From Priestia iocasae (lineage in GTDB: Bacteria; Bacillota; Bacilli; Bacillales; Bacillaceae_H): 64,000 nucleotides of DNA. Of this stretch, positions 8,364-16,573 are shown piece by piece. Where the stretch lies: the NCBI RefSeq assembly GCF_016909075.1, contig NZ_JAFBFC010000006.1:62001-126000 (forward strand). Direction: 5' to 3'. Below the pieces are notes generated by a model. That model did no database searches, was not told the origin of the DNA, and saw only the letters and a program-made list of their open reading frames with translations. Made by a program: the position numbers and the translations under genes. The number at the start of each line of letters is the position of its first letter. Positions within the stretch are counted from its first letter, which is position 1.

Positions 8364-8496
8364 TGGTTGACTTCCGCTCCAGGTTGCTCGCTTTCCGCGG
8401 GGCGTGCGGTGAGCCTCCTCGTCGCTTAACTCCTGCGGGGTCTCACCTGTCCCGCTGCTCCCGCTGGAGTCTCGCACCTTCCGCTCCAATCAACCA
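8364..8496. repeat. Dispersed Bacillaceae intergenic repeat (133 bp)
   Basis: Bounded by TGGTTGA and TCAACCA inverted ends, with inner copies of CTTCCGCTCC / CCTTCCGCTCC and a GC-rich core (CTTTCCGCGGGG, CCTCCTCGTCGCTTAACTCC, TGCGGGGTCTCACCTGTCCC). The core is a sequence I recognise as recurring in intergenic regions of many Bacillus/Priestia-type genomes. GC content is far above the flanks. It produces a 97-codon spurious ORF. It is probably a non-autonomous mobile or RNA-structured element. Confidence 0.75.
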
Positions 8497-8549
8497 AAAT
8501 CAATTGCAATCACTCTACCAGCAACACCTTTTTAGAAAAGAGAGTGAAA

Positions 8550-8581
8550 TAAAAAAAGGAGCTGACTCCGAATCAGCTCCC
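8550..8581 (-). terminator. Terminator of acyl-CoA synthetase gene
   Basis: GGAGCTGA / TCAGCTCC stem with a 7-nt loop and a T run on the minus strand, about 100 bp past the stop at 8678. Confidence 0.8.
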
Positions 8582-8677
8582 GTTCAACTAAGGGGGAATA
8601 CATTTATAGTATTGCCCCTTTTTAAAGGTTTATACACGCCTTTTTATGATTCATAGAAAATAATCTATGAAAATAGT

Positions 8678-10261
8678 TTATACGTTCGCTTTTGCTAGCT
8701 CACTTTGACGTAGCTCAATGCGACGAATTTTACCTGATGTGGTTTTTGGTAAATCCTTCACGAAGTCAATCTTACGTGGATACTTGTACGGGGCAGTTAA
8801 TTCTTTTACATGTTCTTGTAAAGTAGGAATTAACTGTGCATCGTTTTCATCAATGTCATCTTGAAGCACGACAAATGCTTTAACAATGCTTCCGCGAATG
8901 TCATCAGGACTTGCAACAACGGCACATTCTTTGACGAATGGATGCTTTACAAGCGCATCCTCAACTTCAAATGGTCCAATTGTGTAGCCAGAGCTGATGA
9001 TAATATCATCACGGCGACCTTCAAACCAGAAGTAGCCATCCTCATCTTTGCGACCGCGGTCACCGGTAATATAGTAATCGCCTCTAAATTGCATCGCTGT
9101 ACGCTCTGCATCTTTATAGTATTCTTTAAAAAGGGCTGGTGTGGAGATGTGAACCGCAATATCGCCAACTTCTCCAACTTCACATACGTTGCCTTCATCG
9201 TTAATGATTTCTACTTGATTCCCTGGTGTTGGTCTCCCCATTGAGCCAGGCTTAATTTCCATGCCTTTTAACACACCAACAAGCAGGGTGTTTTCGGTTT
9301 GACCATAGCCATCACGCACTTCAATGTTAAAGTACTTTTTAAAAGTATCAATCACTTCACGGTTTAATGGCTCACCTGCAGAAACTGCGCTGTGTAGAGT
9401 GTTTAATGTGTAATTGTGAAGACCATCTACTTTTGCCATTAAGCGATATTCAGTTGGTGTACAACATAGAACATTCACTTGATAGTCTTGTAGAAGCTGT
9501 AAGTATTTTTTAGGTTCAAATTTACCTTGGTAGACAAATCCAGTTGCGCCACTACCTAATACAGATAAGAAGGGGCTCCAGATCCACTTTTGCCAACCAG
9601 GTCCAGCCGTTGCCCACACTTTATCGCCTTCATTAATGGCGAGCCAGTGTTGAGAGGCTGTGCGTAAATGAGCGTATGCCCATCCGTGTGTATGTACAAC
9701 GCCTTTTGGATTGCCTGTTGTACCAGATGTATAAGACAAGAATGCGTAGCTATCTCGTTTTGTCTGAGCGAGCGCTAGTTCACCAGATTGCTTTGACGCT
9801 TCTTCTTCTAGTGAATACCACTCATCATCTGTTCCATCTAGAACAAATTTTTGTAAGTCATCGTATTCGTTAATCCCTTTAAACTCGTCAATGTACGGTG
9901 AGAAGACAATTAATCCCTTCACATCCCCATGTGTTACACGATACTGCAAGTCTTTTGTACGTAACATTTCAGAGCTTGGAATGACAACAAGTCCGGCTTT
10001 TAATGCACCTAAATATACAGCGTATGCATCAACTAAGCGAGGAATCATCACTAACACTTTATCCCCGATTGTTAATCCTTTTGATAATAAAGCGCTTCCA
10101 AAACGATTTGCTTTTTCAAGCAGGTCAGCGTACGTGATCTCTTGCTTGTCCCCTTCTTCATTCTCCCATTGTAGTGCTAGATTCGACGGGTCTTGCGCAA
10201 ATTTTTCTACTTCACTTACAAGATTGTACATGTCTGGAGCAATAAGTTCGTCTCTTAGCAT
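8678..10261 (-). CDS. Acyl-CoA synthetase (AMP-forming), MbcS/YtcI-like
   Basis: 527 residues, ANL superfamily. It activates a short or branched carboxylate to its CoA thioester via an acyl-adenylate. Motifs: A3 P-loop SYTSGTTGNPKGVVHTHGW (about 173), DGYGQTE (A5), YITGDRGRKDEDGYFWFEGR (A7-A8), PKTTSGKIRR with the catalytic C-terminal Lys. No N-terminal AcsA extension is present, so it is closer to medium-size ligases such as 2-methylbutyryl-CoA synthetase than to AcsA. Substrate is uncertain. Start ATG behind AAGGGGGAAAATGT. Monocistronic, divergent from the GNAT gene. Confidence 0.85.
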   Translation of the reverse strand: MLRDELIAPDMYNLVSEVEKFAQDPSNLALQWENEEGDKQEITYADLLEKANRFGSALLSKGLTIGDKVLVMIPRLVDAYAVYLGALKAGLVVIPSSEMLRTKDLQYRVTHGDVKGLIVFSPYIDEFKGINEYDDLQKFVLDGTDDEWYSLEEEASKQSGELALAQTKRDSYAFLSYTSGTTGNPKGVVHTHGWAYAHLRTASQHWLAINEGDKVWATAGPGWQKWIWSPFLSVLGSGATGFVYQGKFEPKKYLQLLQDYQVNVLCCTPTEYRLMAKVDGLHNYTLNTLHSAVSAGEPLNREVIDTFKKYFNIEVRDGYGQTENTLLVGVLKGMEIKPGSMGRPTPGNQVEIINDEGNVCEVGEVGDIAVHISTPALFKEYYKDAERTAMQFRGDYYITGDRGRKDEDGYFWFEGRRDDIIISSGYTIGPFEVEDALVKHPFVKECAVVASPDDIRGSIVKAFVVLQDDIDENDAQLIPTLQEHVKELTAPYKYPRKIDFVKDLPKTTSGKIRRIELRQSELAKANV

Positions 10262-10513
10262 ACATTTTCCCCCTTTGTTAGCTTACTCTTAAATTATACA
10301 AAATATTTAGATTTTTTAAACAGTTAATTCGAATAATCCTTCTAGAAAATTCGACAAGGACAATGAATCATTTTGTCGAATCTTATAGTGAGACACGTAG
10401 AATGATGACTAGTTGACAAGGGATTTTCGTATTTTTTGCAGAGTAGAAAGAATGTGAGAGGCTGTAGGTTTATAAAAAACATGAGTGAATGATACAAGGA
10501 GAAGAGGGATTGA

Positions 10514-10984
10514 ATGAGTAAGGTTCGTTTTCGATTAGTAAATGAAAGAGAATTTGAGACATTTTTAGAAGAGGAGAAGGTGCGGTATGCACATAGTATA
10601 GCTAAAAACCGACATGTGTCATTTGAAGAAGCCCTTAAAAGTGGAGATAAGCAGATCAATGAACTATTTTCAGAGGGAATGCATACACCTGGTCATTATG
10701 TATTTTTAGTTGAGGGAGAAGAACAGGTTGTTGGCAATGTGTGGATTTGTATTAATGAAGAAAGTCGACGATCATTTTTGTACAATATCTTCATCCATGA
10801 AAACCAGCAAGGAAAAGGTTTTGGAACCGCAGCGTTAAAAGAAGCAGAAAGTTGGTTAAAAGAAAGAGGAATTCAATCGTTTGGCTTACATGTGTTTGCG
10901 CACAACACAGGCGCAAAGCGATTGTATGAACGACTTGGCTTTGAAGTAACGAGCGTAAATATGACGAAGAACTTGAGTAGTTAA
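10514..10984 (+). CDS. GNAT-family N-acetyltransferase
   Basis: 156 residues. Acetyl-CoA-binding motif A is seen as NQQGKGFGTAALKEAESWL (Q-x-x-G-x-G/A) at about residue 97, followed by LHVFAHNTGAKRLYERLGF, the usual strand 5/helix 4 region. The substrate cannot be read from sequence. The start ATG follows AAGGAGAAGAGGGATTGA. It shares a bidirectional terminator with the converging ABC-F gene. Confidence 0.88.
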   Translation: MSKVRFRLVNEREFETFLEEEKVRYAHSIAKNRHVSFEEALKSGDKQINELFSEGMHTPGHYVFLVEGEEQVVGNVWICINEESRRSFLYNIFIHENQQGKGFGTAALKEAESWLKERGIQSFGLHVFAHNTGAKRLYERLGFEVTSVNMTKNLSS

Positions 10985-10996
10985 GTGCATGACGAG

Positions 10997-11056
10997 TAAA
11001 AACAAGCTGCCTCTCTATCTTTTGCATGTTGCTCGATAGAAAAGGCAGCTTGTTTG
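10997..11056. terminator. Bidirectional terminator between GNAT and ABC-F genes
   Basis: Arms ACAAGCTGCCT / AGGCAGCTTGT enclose a smaller hairpin (CTATC/GATAG); T runs occur on both flanks. Confidence 0.85.
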
Positions 11057-11074
11057 TGTTCTATGACGCTGTTA

Positions 11075-12631
11075 TTAAAATACTTTTGTTGTCCATGATT
11101 CGCAGTTCCACACATCTGTTACAACGTCCTGATAGAATTCAGGTTCGTGACAGATGATAAGAATGCTTCCTTTGTATGCTTTTAACGCGCGTTTCAGTTC
11201 GTCTTTTGCGTCCACGTCTAAGTGGTTGGTTGGCTCATCCAGTACGAGAATGTTCGTATCACGGTTGATTAATTTACATAAGCGTACTTTTGCTTTCTCT
11301 CCACCACTTAACACTTCAACTTTACTTTCAATGTGCTTTGTTGTTAAACCACATTTTGCAAGGGCTGCGCGAACTTCGTATTGAGTGAAAGAAGGGAATT
11401 CGTTCCACACTTCATCAATACATGTGTTGTAGTTAGCGTTTTTAATTTCTTGCTCAAAATAGCCGATTTCTTGATAATCTCCTTTTTCAACTGCTCCAGA
11501 GATTGGCGTGATTTCACCAAGAATGCTCTTTAAAAGAGTTGTTTTCCCGATTCCATTCGCCCCGACTAAGGCAATCTTTTGACCGCGTTCCATGCGTAGG
11601 TTTAACGGCTTTGATAGCGGTTCGTTATACCCAATCACAAGTTCTTTTGTTTCAAAGATTAACTTACTGGCTGTGCGTGCTTCTTTGAAGTTGAATTCTG
11701 GCTTTGGCTTCTCGTGTGCAAGCTCAATCACGTCCATTTTATCGAGCTTCTTTTGACGAGACATGGCCATGTTACGTGTAGAAACGCGCGCTTTGTTACG
11801 AGCAACGAAGTCTTTTAAGCCGGCAATTTCTTGCTGTTGCTTTTTATAAGCAGACTCAAGCTGCTGCTTTTTCATTTCATGTACTTTCATGAAGTTATCA
11901 TAGTCACCAACGTAGCGGTTAAGCTCTTGGTTTTCCATATGATAAATCAAGTTGATCACGCTATTTAAGAACGGAATGTCATGTGAAATTAAGACAAAGG
12001 CATTTTCATATTCTTGTAAATAGCGTTTTAGCCAAGTGATATGTTGTTCATCTAAATAGTTCGTCGGCTCATCTAGTAATAAAATGTCTGGCTTTTCAAG
12101 TAAAAGTTTTGCTAGTAAAACTTTTGTGCGCTGACCACCACTTAAATCGTGTACGTCACGATCAAGGCCGATGTCTTCAAGACCAAGTCCACGCGCGATT
12201 TCTTCCACTTTCGCATCAATGATGTAGAAGTCGTTATTTGTTAAGTTATCTTGAATGGTTCCCACTTCTTCAAGCATTTGCTCAAGCTCTTCAGGTGTTG
12301 CTTCACCCATTTTTTCATAAATGCCGTTCATTTCTGATTCAAGGTCAAATAAATATTGAAACGCACTTTTTAGTACGTCGCGAATCGTCATTCCTTTTTC
12401 AAGTACGGTGTGCTGATCAAGGTATCCAACACGTACTTTCCTTGCCCACTCTACTTTTCCAGCGTCAGGCTCTAATTTACCTGTAATGATATTCATAAAC
12501 GTCGATTTACCTTCACCGTTCGCTCCGATTAAACCGATGTGCTCGCCTTTTAAAAGACGGAAGGATACGTCGTTGAAGATGGCACGATCACCGAAGCCGT
12601 GGCTTAAGTTTTTGACTGTTAACACACTCAT
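11075..12631 (-). CDS. yfmM: ABC-F family ATPase (YfmM-like)
   Basis: 518 residues from the ATG at 12631 (AAGGATG upstream); the longer frame to 12667 lacks a ribosome site. It is a soluble tandem-ABC protein that acts on the ribosome, not a transporter: two Walker A sites (GANGEGKST, GANGIGKTT), two signatures (LSGGQRTKVLLAKLLL, LSGGEKAKVRLCKLI), two Walker B (LLLDEPTNYLDE, LVLDEPTNHLDV) and a basic inter-ABC linker (ARNKARVSTRNMAMSRQKK). The ending NCESWTTKVF fits YfmM as I recall it. Housekeeping translation factor or antibiotic-protection role cannot be separated from sequence. Confidence 0.9.
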   Translation of the reverse strand: MSVLTVKNLSHGFGDRAIFNDVSFRLLKGEHIGLIGANGEGKSTFMNIITGKLEPDAGKVEWARKVRVGYLDQHTVLEKGMTIRDVLKSAFQYLFDLESEMNGIYEKMGEATPEELEQMLEEVGTIQDNLTNNDFYIIDAKVEEIARGLGLEDIGLDRDVHDLSGGQRTKVLLAKLLLEKPDILLLDEPTNYLDEQHITWLKRYLQEYENAFVLISHDIPFLNSVINLIYHMENQELNRYVGDYDNFMKVHEMKKQQLESAYKKQQQEIAGLKDFVARNKARVSTRNMAMSRQKKLDKMDVIELAHEKPKPEFNFKEARTASKLIFETKELVIGYNEPLSKPLNLRMERGQKIALVGANGIGKTTLLKSILGEITPISGAVEKGDYQEIGYFEQEIKNANYNTCIDEVWNEFPSFTQYEVRAALAKCGLTTKHIESKVEVLSGGEKAKVRLCKLINRDTNILVLDEPTNHLDVDAKDELKRALKAYKGSILIICHEPEFYQDVVTDVWNCESWTTKVF

Positions 12632-12988
12632 GTTTACACATCCTTGCAATTTATTTAAAACGTACAACGTGATAGTACAAATTGTTTCACAAACTCGATT
12701 ATATATGAGTTTCTTCGACTTTTAAACTACTATATCAATCCATTTACAAAAACCGACATGAGGAAGAAGATGTCACTTCGTTTTTCTAGACCTTTGGATG
12801 AGGGTTTCAAAGAGAAAGATGGAGAAATGAACAGGAGATTTCCACATTCATTCCGAATATATTCCATATAGTGGAAGGTTAATGCGTTTGCTGATCTAGG
12901 TCCAAGCATCTGTCACCTGCATAAGGATAAGCATAATTCAATGAGCGTGCGATATATATGATAAGGGAGAGAAGGGAGAGGATTCACG
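12632..12988. other. 357-bp intergenic region between divergent genes
   Basis: Holds the divergent promoters of the ABC-F gene and the MaoC gene. A small inverted repeat (TTCCAC at about 12840, GTGGAA at about 12870) surrounds an AT-rich stretch. No small ORF with a ribosome site, known riboswitch or clear attenuator was found. Confidence 0.5.
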
Positions 12989-13399
12989 GTGCGTTATGAG
13001 GAGATTAAAGTGGGGGATAGCGCTTCATTTTCAAAGACGATTAGTGAAAGTGATATTTATCAGTTCGCTGGATTAACGGGTGACTTTAATCCTGTGCATG
13101 TGGATGCGACTTACGCAGAAACGACGATGTTTAAAGAGCGAATTGCCCATGGCTTGCTGACAGGGAGCTTTGTTTCAACCGTATTAGGGATGAAACTACC
13201 AGGTTCGAATTCCGTCTATTTGTCGCAAAGCTTTTCATTTAAGGCACCTGTAAAAATAGGTGATACGGTTACGGCGAAAGTCACAGTGTTGGAAAAGAAA
13301 GATCCAAAACGAATTTTAAAGCTAAAAACAGAAGTATACAATCAATATGGCAGTGTAGTCATCGATGGTGAGGCAATGGTGATGAAGCTCATTAAGTAA
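12989..13399 (+). CDS. MaoC-like (R)-specific enoyl-CoA hydratase
   Basis: 136 residues from GTG (GGGAGAGG upstream). Hot-dog fold dehydratase. The catalytic Asp/His motif is visible as GLTGDFNPVHVD (about 28-39), followed by RIAHGLLTGSFVS, as in PhaJ-type hydratases that convert trans-2-enoyl-CoA to (R)-3-hydroxyacyl-CoA. PhaJ-like enzymes often supply polyhydroxyalkanoate monomers in Bacillus, but no pha genes are nearby, so the pathway is open. Confidence 0.87.
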   Translation: MRYEEIKVGDSASFSKTISESDIYQFAGLTGDFNPVHVDATYAETTMFKERIAHGLLTGSFVSTVLGMKLPGSNSVYLSQSFSFKAPVKIGDTVTAKVTVLEKKDPKRILKLKTEVYNQYGSVVIDGEAMVMKLIK

Positions 13400-13429
13400 G
13401 GCTGCTATCCATCATTTATAAGCAGACAC

Positions 13430-13460
13430 GAGAGGTTGCGTAGCAGCTCTCTTTTTTTTT
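13430..13460 (+). terminator. Probable terminator after MaoC gene
   Basis: Short imperfect GAGAG/CTCTC stem followed by nine T residues, 31 bp past the stop. Confidence 0.5.
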
Positions 13461-13499
13461 GCCTACTGAGACAATCCGTTTTCTTTTTTAAAAGAGAAA

Positions 13500-13515
13500 A
13501 AGAAAACGCTTTCAA
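13500..13515 (+). promoter_or_regulatory. Candidate cre (CcpA) site before methionine gamma-lyase
   Basis: AAGAAAACGCTTTCAA fits the cre consensus WTGNAANCGNWNNCAW with one mismatch, 60 bp before the start codon; suggests carbon-catabolite control. Confidence 0.45.
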
Positions 13516-13575
13516 AAATAGTTGTCCTCACATAAGATAGAGAATGGGGATAGTTTATTTTAAGGGGGAGAAAGA

Positions 13576-14769
13576 ATGAAGAAACGGTTTGAAACATCGG
13601 TTATTCATGGGGGATACGATTCAAAGGAACATTTAGGTAGTTTGACGGTTCCGATTTTCCAAACGTCTACCTTTACCTTTCATACAGCAGAGCAAGGAGA
13701 AAAGCGGTTTGCGGGGGAAGAAAGTGGGTATATTTACTCAAGGCTAGGCAATCCGACTGTAACAGCACTAGAAGAAACCATTGCTACGTTAGAGAATGGT
13801 GAAGCAGGCTTAGCGTTTGGCTCTGGAATGGCTGCCGTATCAGCGGTGTTACTTGCTTTGACAAAAGCAAATGATCATATTATTTGTTCACCTGGCCTTT
13901 ACGGGTGTACATTTGGATTACTAAAGTTAATGAAGGAAAAATATAACATTTCACATGAGTTTTGTGACATGAAGGATGAAGAACAAATTCGACAAGCCAT
14001 TCGGCCTGAAACGGTTTGTATTTATGTAGAGACACCGATTAATCCGACCATGAAAATGATTGACCTAGAGATGGTTGTGAAAGTAGCAAAGGAGTACAAC
14101 ATAAAAGTTGTAGTTGATAACACATTTTCTTCGCCTTATCTTCAACAGCCACTGACATTAGGATGTGATGTAGTCATTCATAGTGCGACAAAGTACATTT
14201 GTGGTCATGGAGATGTTGTGGCTGGTTTAGCTGTAGGAACCGCTGCATTTATAAACGAAGTGGCAATGACTACACAAAAGGACATCGGAGGCATTATTTC
14301 ACCGTTTGATGCTTGGCTTTTACTGCGAGGAATTAAAACGTTACCAGTGAGGATGGACCGTCACTGCTCAAATGCGGTACACTTGTATCAAGCATTAAAA
14401 GGACATCCAACAGTAAAAGCGGTCTATTATCCAGGTGATGCGGAGCATAAAGATTATGAGATTACGAGAAAACAAATGAAGCAAGGTGGTGGTCTCATCT
14501 CCTTTGAAATTAAAGGAACGAAACAAGATGCTCAGCAGTTTTTAAATGCCTTACACATGGTTAAAATTGCGGTAAGCCTCGGAGATGCAGAAACACTGAT
14601 TCAACACCCTGCGACAATGACACATTCGGTCATTCCTGCTGATGTACGAGAGCAGATGGGAATTACAGATCAACTCATTCGTCTATCGGTTGGACTTGAA
14701 GCATGGGAAGATATATGGGAAGATTTAAGTCAGGCATTAAATCAAATTCAGATGGCCGAAACGGTATAA
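13576..14769 (+). CDS. Methionine gamma-lyase / trans-sulfuration PLP enzyme
   Basis: 397 residues, Cys/Met-metabolism PLP family, fold type I. Predicted reaction: L-methionine to methanethiol, ammonia and 2-oxobutyrate. The PLP lysine is in SATKYICGHGD (Lys206). The active-site loop LYGCTFGLL carries Cys111, the residue that separates methionine gamma-lyases from cystathionine gamma-lyases and synthases (which have Gly or Pro there). YSRLGNPT binds the cofactor phosphate. Strong AAGGGGGAGA ribosome site. No methionine biosynthesis gene is adjacent; a cre-like site upstream suggests catabolic use. Confidence 0.85.
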   Translation: MKKRFETSVIHGGYDSKEHLGSLTVPIFQTSTFTFHTAEQGEKRFAGEESGYIYSRLGNPTVTALEETIATLENGEAGLAFGSGMAAVSAVLLALTKANDHIICSPGLYGCTFGLLKLMKEKYNISHEFCDMKDEEQIRQAIRPETVCIYVETPINPTMKMIDLEMVVKVAKEYNIKVVVDNTFSSPYLQQPLTLGCDVVIHSATKYICGHGDVVAGLAVGTAAFINEVAMTTQKDIGGIISPFDAWLLLRGIKTLPVRMDRHCSNAVHLYQALKGHPTVKAVYYPGDAEHKDYEITRKQMKQGGGLISFEIKGTKQDAQQFLNALHMVKIAVSLGDAETLIQHPATMTHSVIPADVREQMGITDQLIRLSVGLEAWEDIWEDLSQALNQIQMAETV

Positions 14770-14784
14770 AGCAATTCTTCTAGA

Positions 14785-14830
14785 ATACGTTCTTTAGAAG
14801 GACTTGGTACATACCTTTCGTTCTAAAGAG
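14785..14830 (+). other. Hairpin in front of the cobalamin-protein ribosome site
   Basis: CTTTAGAAGG and CCTTTCGTTCTAAAG form an 8-10 bp stem whose 3' arm runs into AAAGAGGTG, the ribosome site of the gene at 14839. It may terminate the lyase transcript poorly or modulate translation. Confidence 0.4.
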
Positions 14831-14838
14831 GTGTTTCT

Positions 14839-15498
14839 TTGTATTTACAAGTTGAAAAGCTAGCGAATCTTCTATTACAAGGAGATGAAGAGCGTGCGTG
14901 GAAGCTAATTTTAGAAGAACATCGTAAAGGTACGACCAGCTTAACTCTTTTTCAAGAGCTTATTTCGCCATCAATGAAATATATTGGTGATTTGTGGGAA
15001 GAAGATAAAATTAAAGTAGCGGATGAGCATTTAGCTACCATCACATGCGATTATTTACTTTCTCGTTATCAAATGCTTTTAAAAGGTTATCGTCGTAATC
15101 GAGAGGTTACTCGTAAAGCGATGTTTTTATGCCTTGAAGATGAACAACACTACCTCGGAGTAAAAATGGTTTCACTTCTATTTGAAGAATATGGATGGGA
15201 GACACAGCTTCTCGGTGCGAATCTACCTCTTGAATATACGATTTCAGCAGCAGAGAAGTGGAAGCCAGATGTGGTAGCTCTGTCCTTTAGCATTCTCTAT
15301 CATGCAACAAGGCTATCAAAATATGTGGTCGAGTTAGAGAAGCTAGAGCATAAACCGATGATTTTAATTGGTGGTAGGCTAGTATCACATTATGATTTTT
15401 CAACCTATAGCGAAAACCAAACAAAGGTTGTTCACTCGCTGTCAGAGTTAAGCGATTGGTTAAGCTATGATAAGGGAGGGAGAAAGATTGTCGACTAA
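14839..15498 (+). CDS. Stand-alone cobalamin-binding sensor with CarH-type W-x9-EH motif
   Basis: 219 residues from TTG behind AAAGAGGTG. Residues 1-85 form the four-helix cap domain and 90-215 the Rossmann-like B12-binding domain. The cap contains W53, then nine residues, then E63-H64: the W-x9-EH motif described for adenosylcobalamin-dependent photoreceptors of the CarH class. The B12 domain has DEQHYLG (His104 as lower axial ligand), ALSFSIL and ILIGGRL, matching D/E-x-H-x-x-G...S-x-L...GG. No MerR DNA-binding domain is present, so output must go through a partner, most simply the overlapping STAS protein. Corrinoid methyltransfer is an alternative, but no methyltransferase is near. Confidence 0.8.
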   Translation: MYLQVEKLANLLLQGDEERAWKLILEEHRKGTTSLTLFQELISPSMKYIGDLWEEDKIKVADEHLATITCDYLLSRYQMLLKGYRRNREVTRKAMFLCLEDEQHYLGVKMVSLLFEEYGWETQLLGANLPLEYTISAAEKWKPDVVALSFSILYHATRLSKYVVELEKLEHKPMILIGGRLVSHYDFSTYSENQTKVVHSLSELSDWLSYDKGGRKIVD

Positions 15499-16261
15499 TA
15501 AGCATTTACCTCTTCCCTATTTTAAAATCAATTCTTCTTTAGAGATTTTAGAAACTTCAGATATAGCGAAACAGACGTTTCCTGTGGGGCTGCATTTCTT
15601 AGATTTAGTAGATGATGCAAGCAAAGAGAAAGCCAAAAAGCACCTTATTCAAAGCCGAGGATTGGAAACGGAGCTTGTTTTAAAAACAAACCGCTCTCCC
15701 TTTACGTTATGTAAAGTCTGTATAAATTGGGAAGCTGACGTTGGTCACATTCTTTGTATTGAACAAGATCAACACATCGAGCAATTAATGAAAAAGGTTA
15801 ATGAGCATAGACAGCGGTTAGAAGAAACAGACATGGCACTTCTCCTAAAAAAGGAAGAGCTAGAGAAATCATTACAACGAATCATTTTGTTATCAGGCCC
15901 AGCGATTTTTCTTTCGAAGAACACCGTACTCGTTCCGTTCTTTGGTGATTTAACAAAAGAACTCATTCAAGGCAATCGTGAGAAACTATTAAATAGTATA
16001 AACGATGAAGAAATAGACCGAGTGATCATTGATTTTCAAGGAATTGGTGCGTTAGAAGAAGAAGGCATTGAAGTGTTTGTAAAATTAATTGCCGACTTTA
16101 AGATTATGGGGGTCGAGCCTTATGTGTCAGGACTCACTCCTCAGCATGCAGCGGTGCTAAATCGCATGGAGATGAATGTAGACATTGAATATTTATCGAA
16201 CTTAATGGAAGCAGTTAATCGTTTTCTCGTTCAGCCTGTTCTACAGGAATCATTGAATTAA
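15488..16261 (+). CDS. RsbR-like STAS-domain protein with N-terminal sensor and coiled coil
   Basis: 257 residues from TTG at 15488 (GGGAGGGAGAAAGA upstream), overlapping the cobalamin gene by 11 bp, so translation is coupled; an ATG at 15467 is possible but less well placed. Residues about 8-95 look like a PAS-type fold, 100-135 a coiled coil (VNEHRQRLEETDMALLLKKEEL), and 140-245 a STAS domain (VIIDFQGIGALEEEGIEVF, LTPQHAAVLNRMEM). In RsbR/RsbS the residue after 'I-D' is the Ser/Thr phospho-acceptor; here that spot reads LEE, so it cannot be phosphorylated there. Probably part of a stressosome-like or partner-switching relay fed by the B12 protein (inference). Confidence 0.75.
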   Translation: MSTNKHLPLPYFKINSSLEILETSDIAKQTFPVGLHFLDLVDDASKEKAKKHLIQSRGLETELVLKTNRSPFTLCKVCINWEADVGHILCIEQDQHIEQLMKKVNEHRQRLEETDMALLLKKEELEKSLQRIILLSGPAIFLSKNTVLVPFFGDLTKELIQGNREKLLNSINDEEIDRVIIDFQGIGALEEEGIEVFVKLIADFKIMGVEPYVSGLTPQHAAVLNRMEMNVDIEYLSNLMEAVNRFLVQPVLQESLN

Positions 16262-16263
16262 TG

Positions 16264-16304
16264 GAAAAAAGACGCATCATCCGGAAAGGGATGATGCGTC
16301 TTTT
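16264..16304. terminator. Terminator after STAS gene
   Basis: Perfect AAAAGACGCATCATCC / GGGATGATGCGTCTTTT stem with a 4-5 nt loop, four bases past the stop; works in both directions. Confidence 0.93.
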
Positions 16305-16311
16305 GTGTACG

Positions 16312-16479
16312 TTAATCGTGAGTTGAAAGAGACATAGACGCTTCCTTCTCATCAGGTAACGGATCAATTCGAGTGGAATCCTCACTGTGTAATCCATTGC
16401 GTACAAAGTAAATGAAAACGCCTCCAAATAGCAATAAAAGCAAGACTAAAGACAGTGTGGCAAGCCAAAGTGTCAACAT
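16312..16479 (-). CDS. Small single-span membrane protein (YtzI-like)
   Basis: 55 residues starting at the ATG at 16479, chosen because AAAGGGAGGCG lies eight bases upstream; the longer frame to 16581 has no ribosome site and overlaps the next gene's promoter. One N-terminal membrane helix (LWLATLSLVLLLLLFGGVF) is followed by a short polar tail containing IDPLPDEKE. The DPLP motif resembles small YtzI-type Bacillus proteins; this is tentative and the function is unknown. Confidence 0.7.
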   Translation of the reverse strand: MLTLWLATLSLVLLLLLFGGVFIYFVRNGLHSEDSTRIDPLPDEKEASMSLSTHD

Positions 16480-16573
16480 CGTATCGCCTCCCTTTGTACA
16501 CATATATGCTAGAACAATCATTTTCTTTCCTTCATAATAAGAGAAAGGTAGAAAGGGAGAAGGGGAGAGAGAG

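Noticed and set aside
8363-8656. 97-codon plus-strand ORF rich in Arg, Pro and Ser
   Set aside because: It lies inside the dispersed GC-rich repeat, has no ribosome site and its composition is that of the repeat; spurious.
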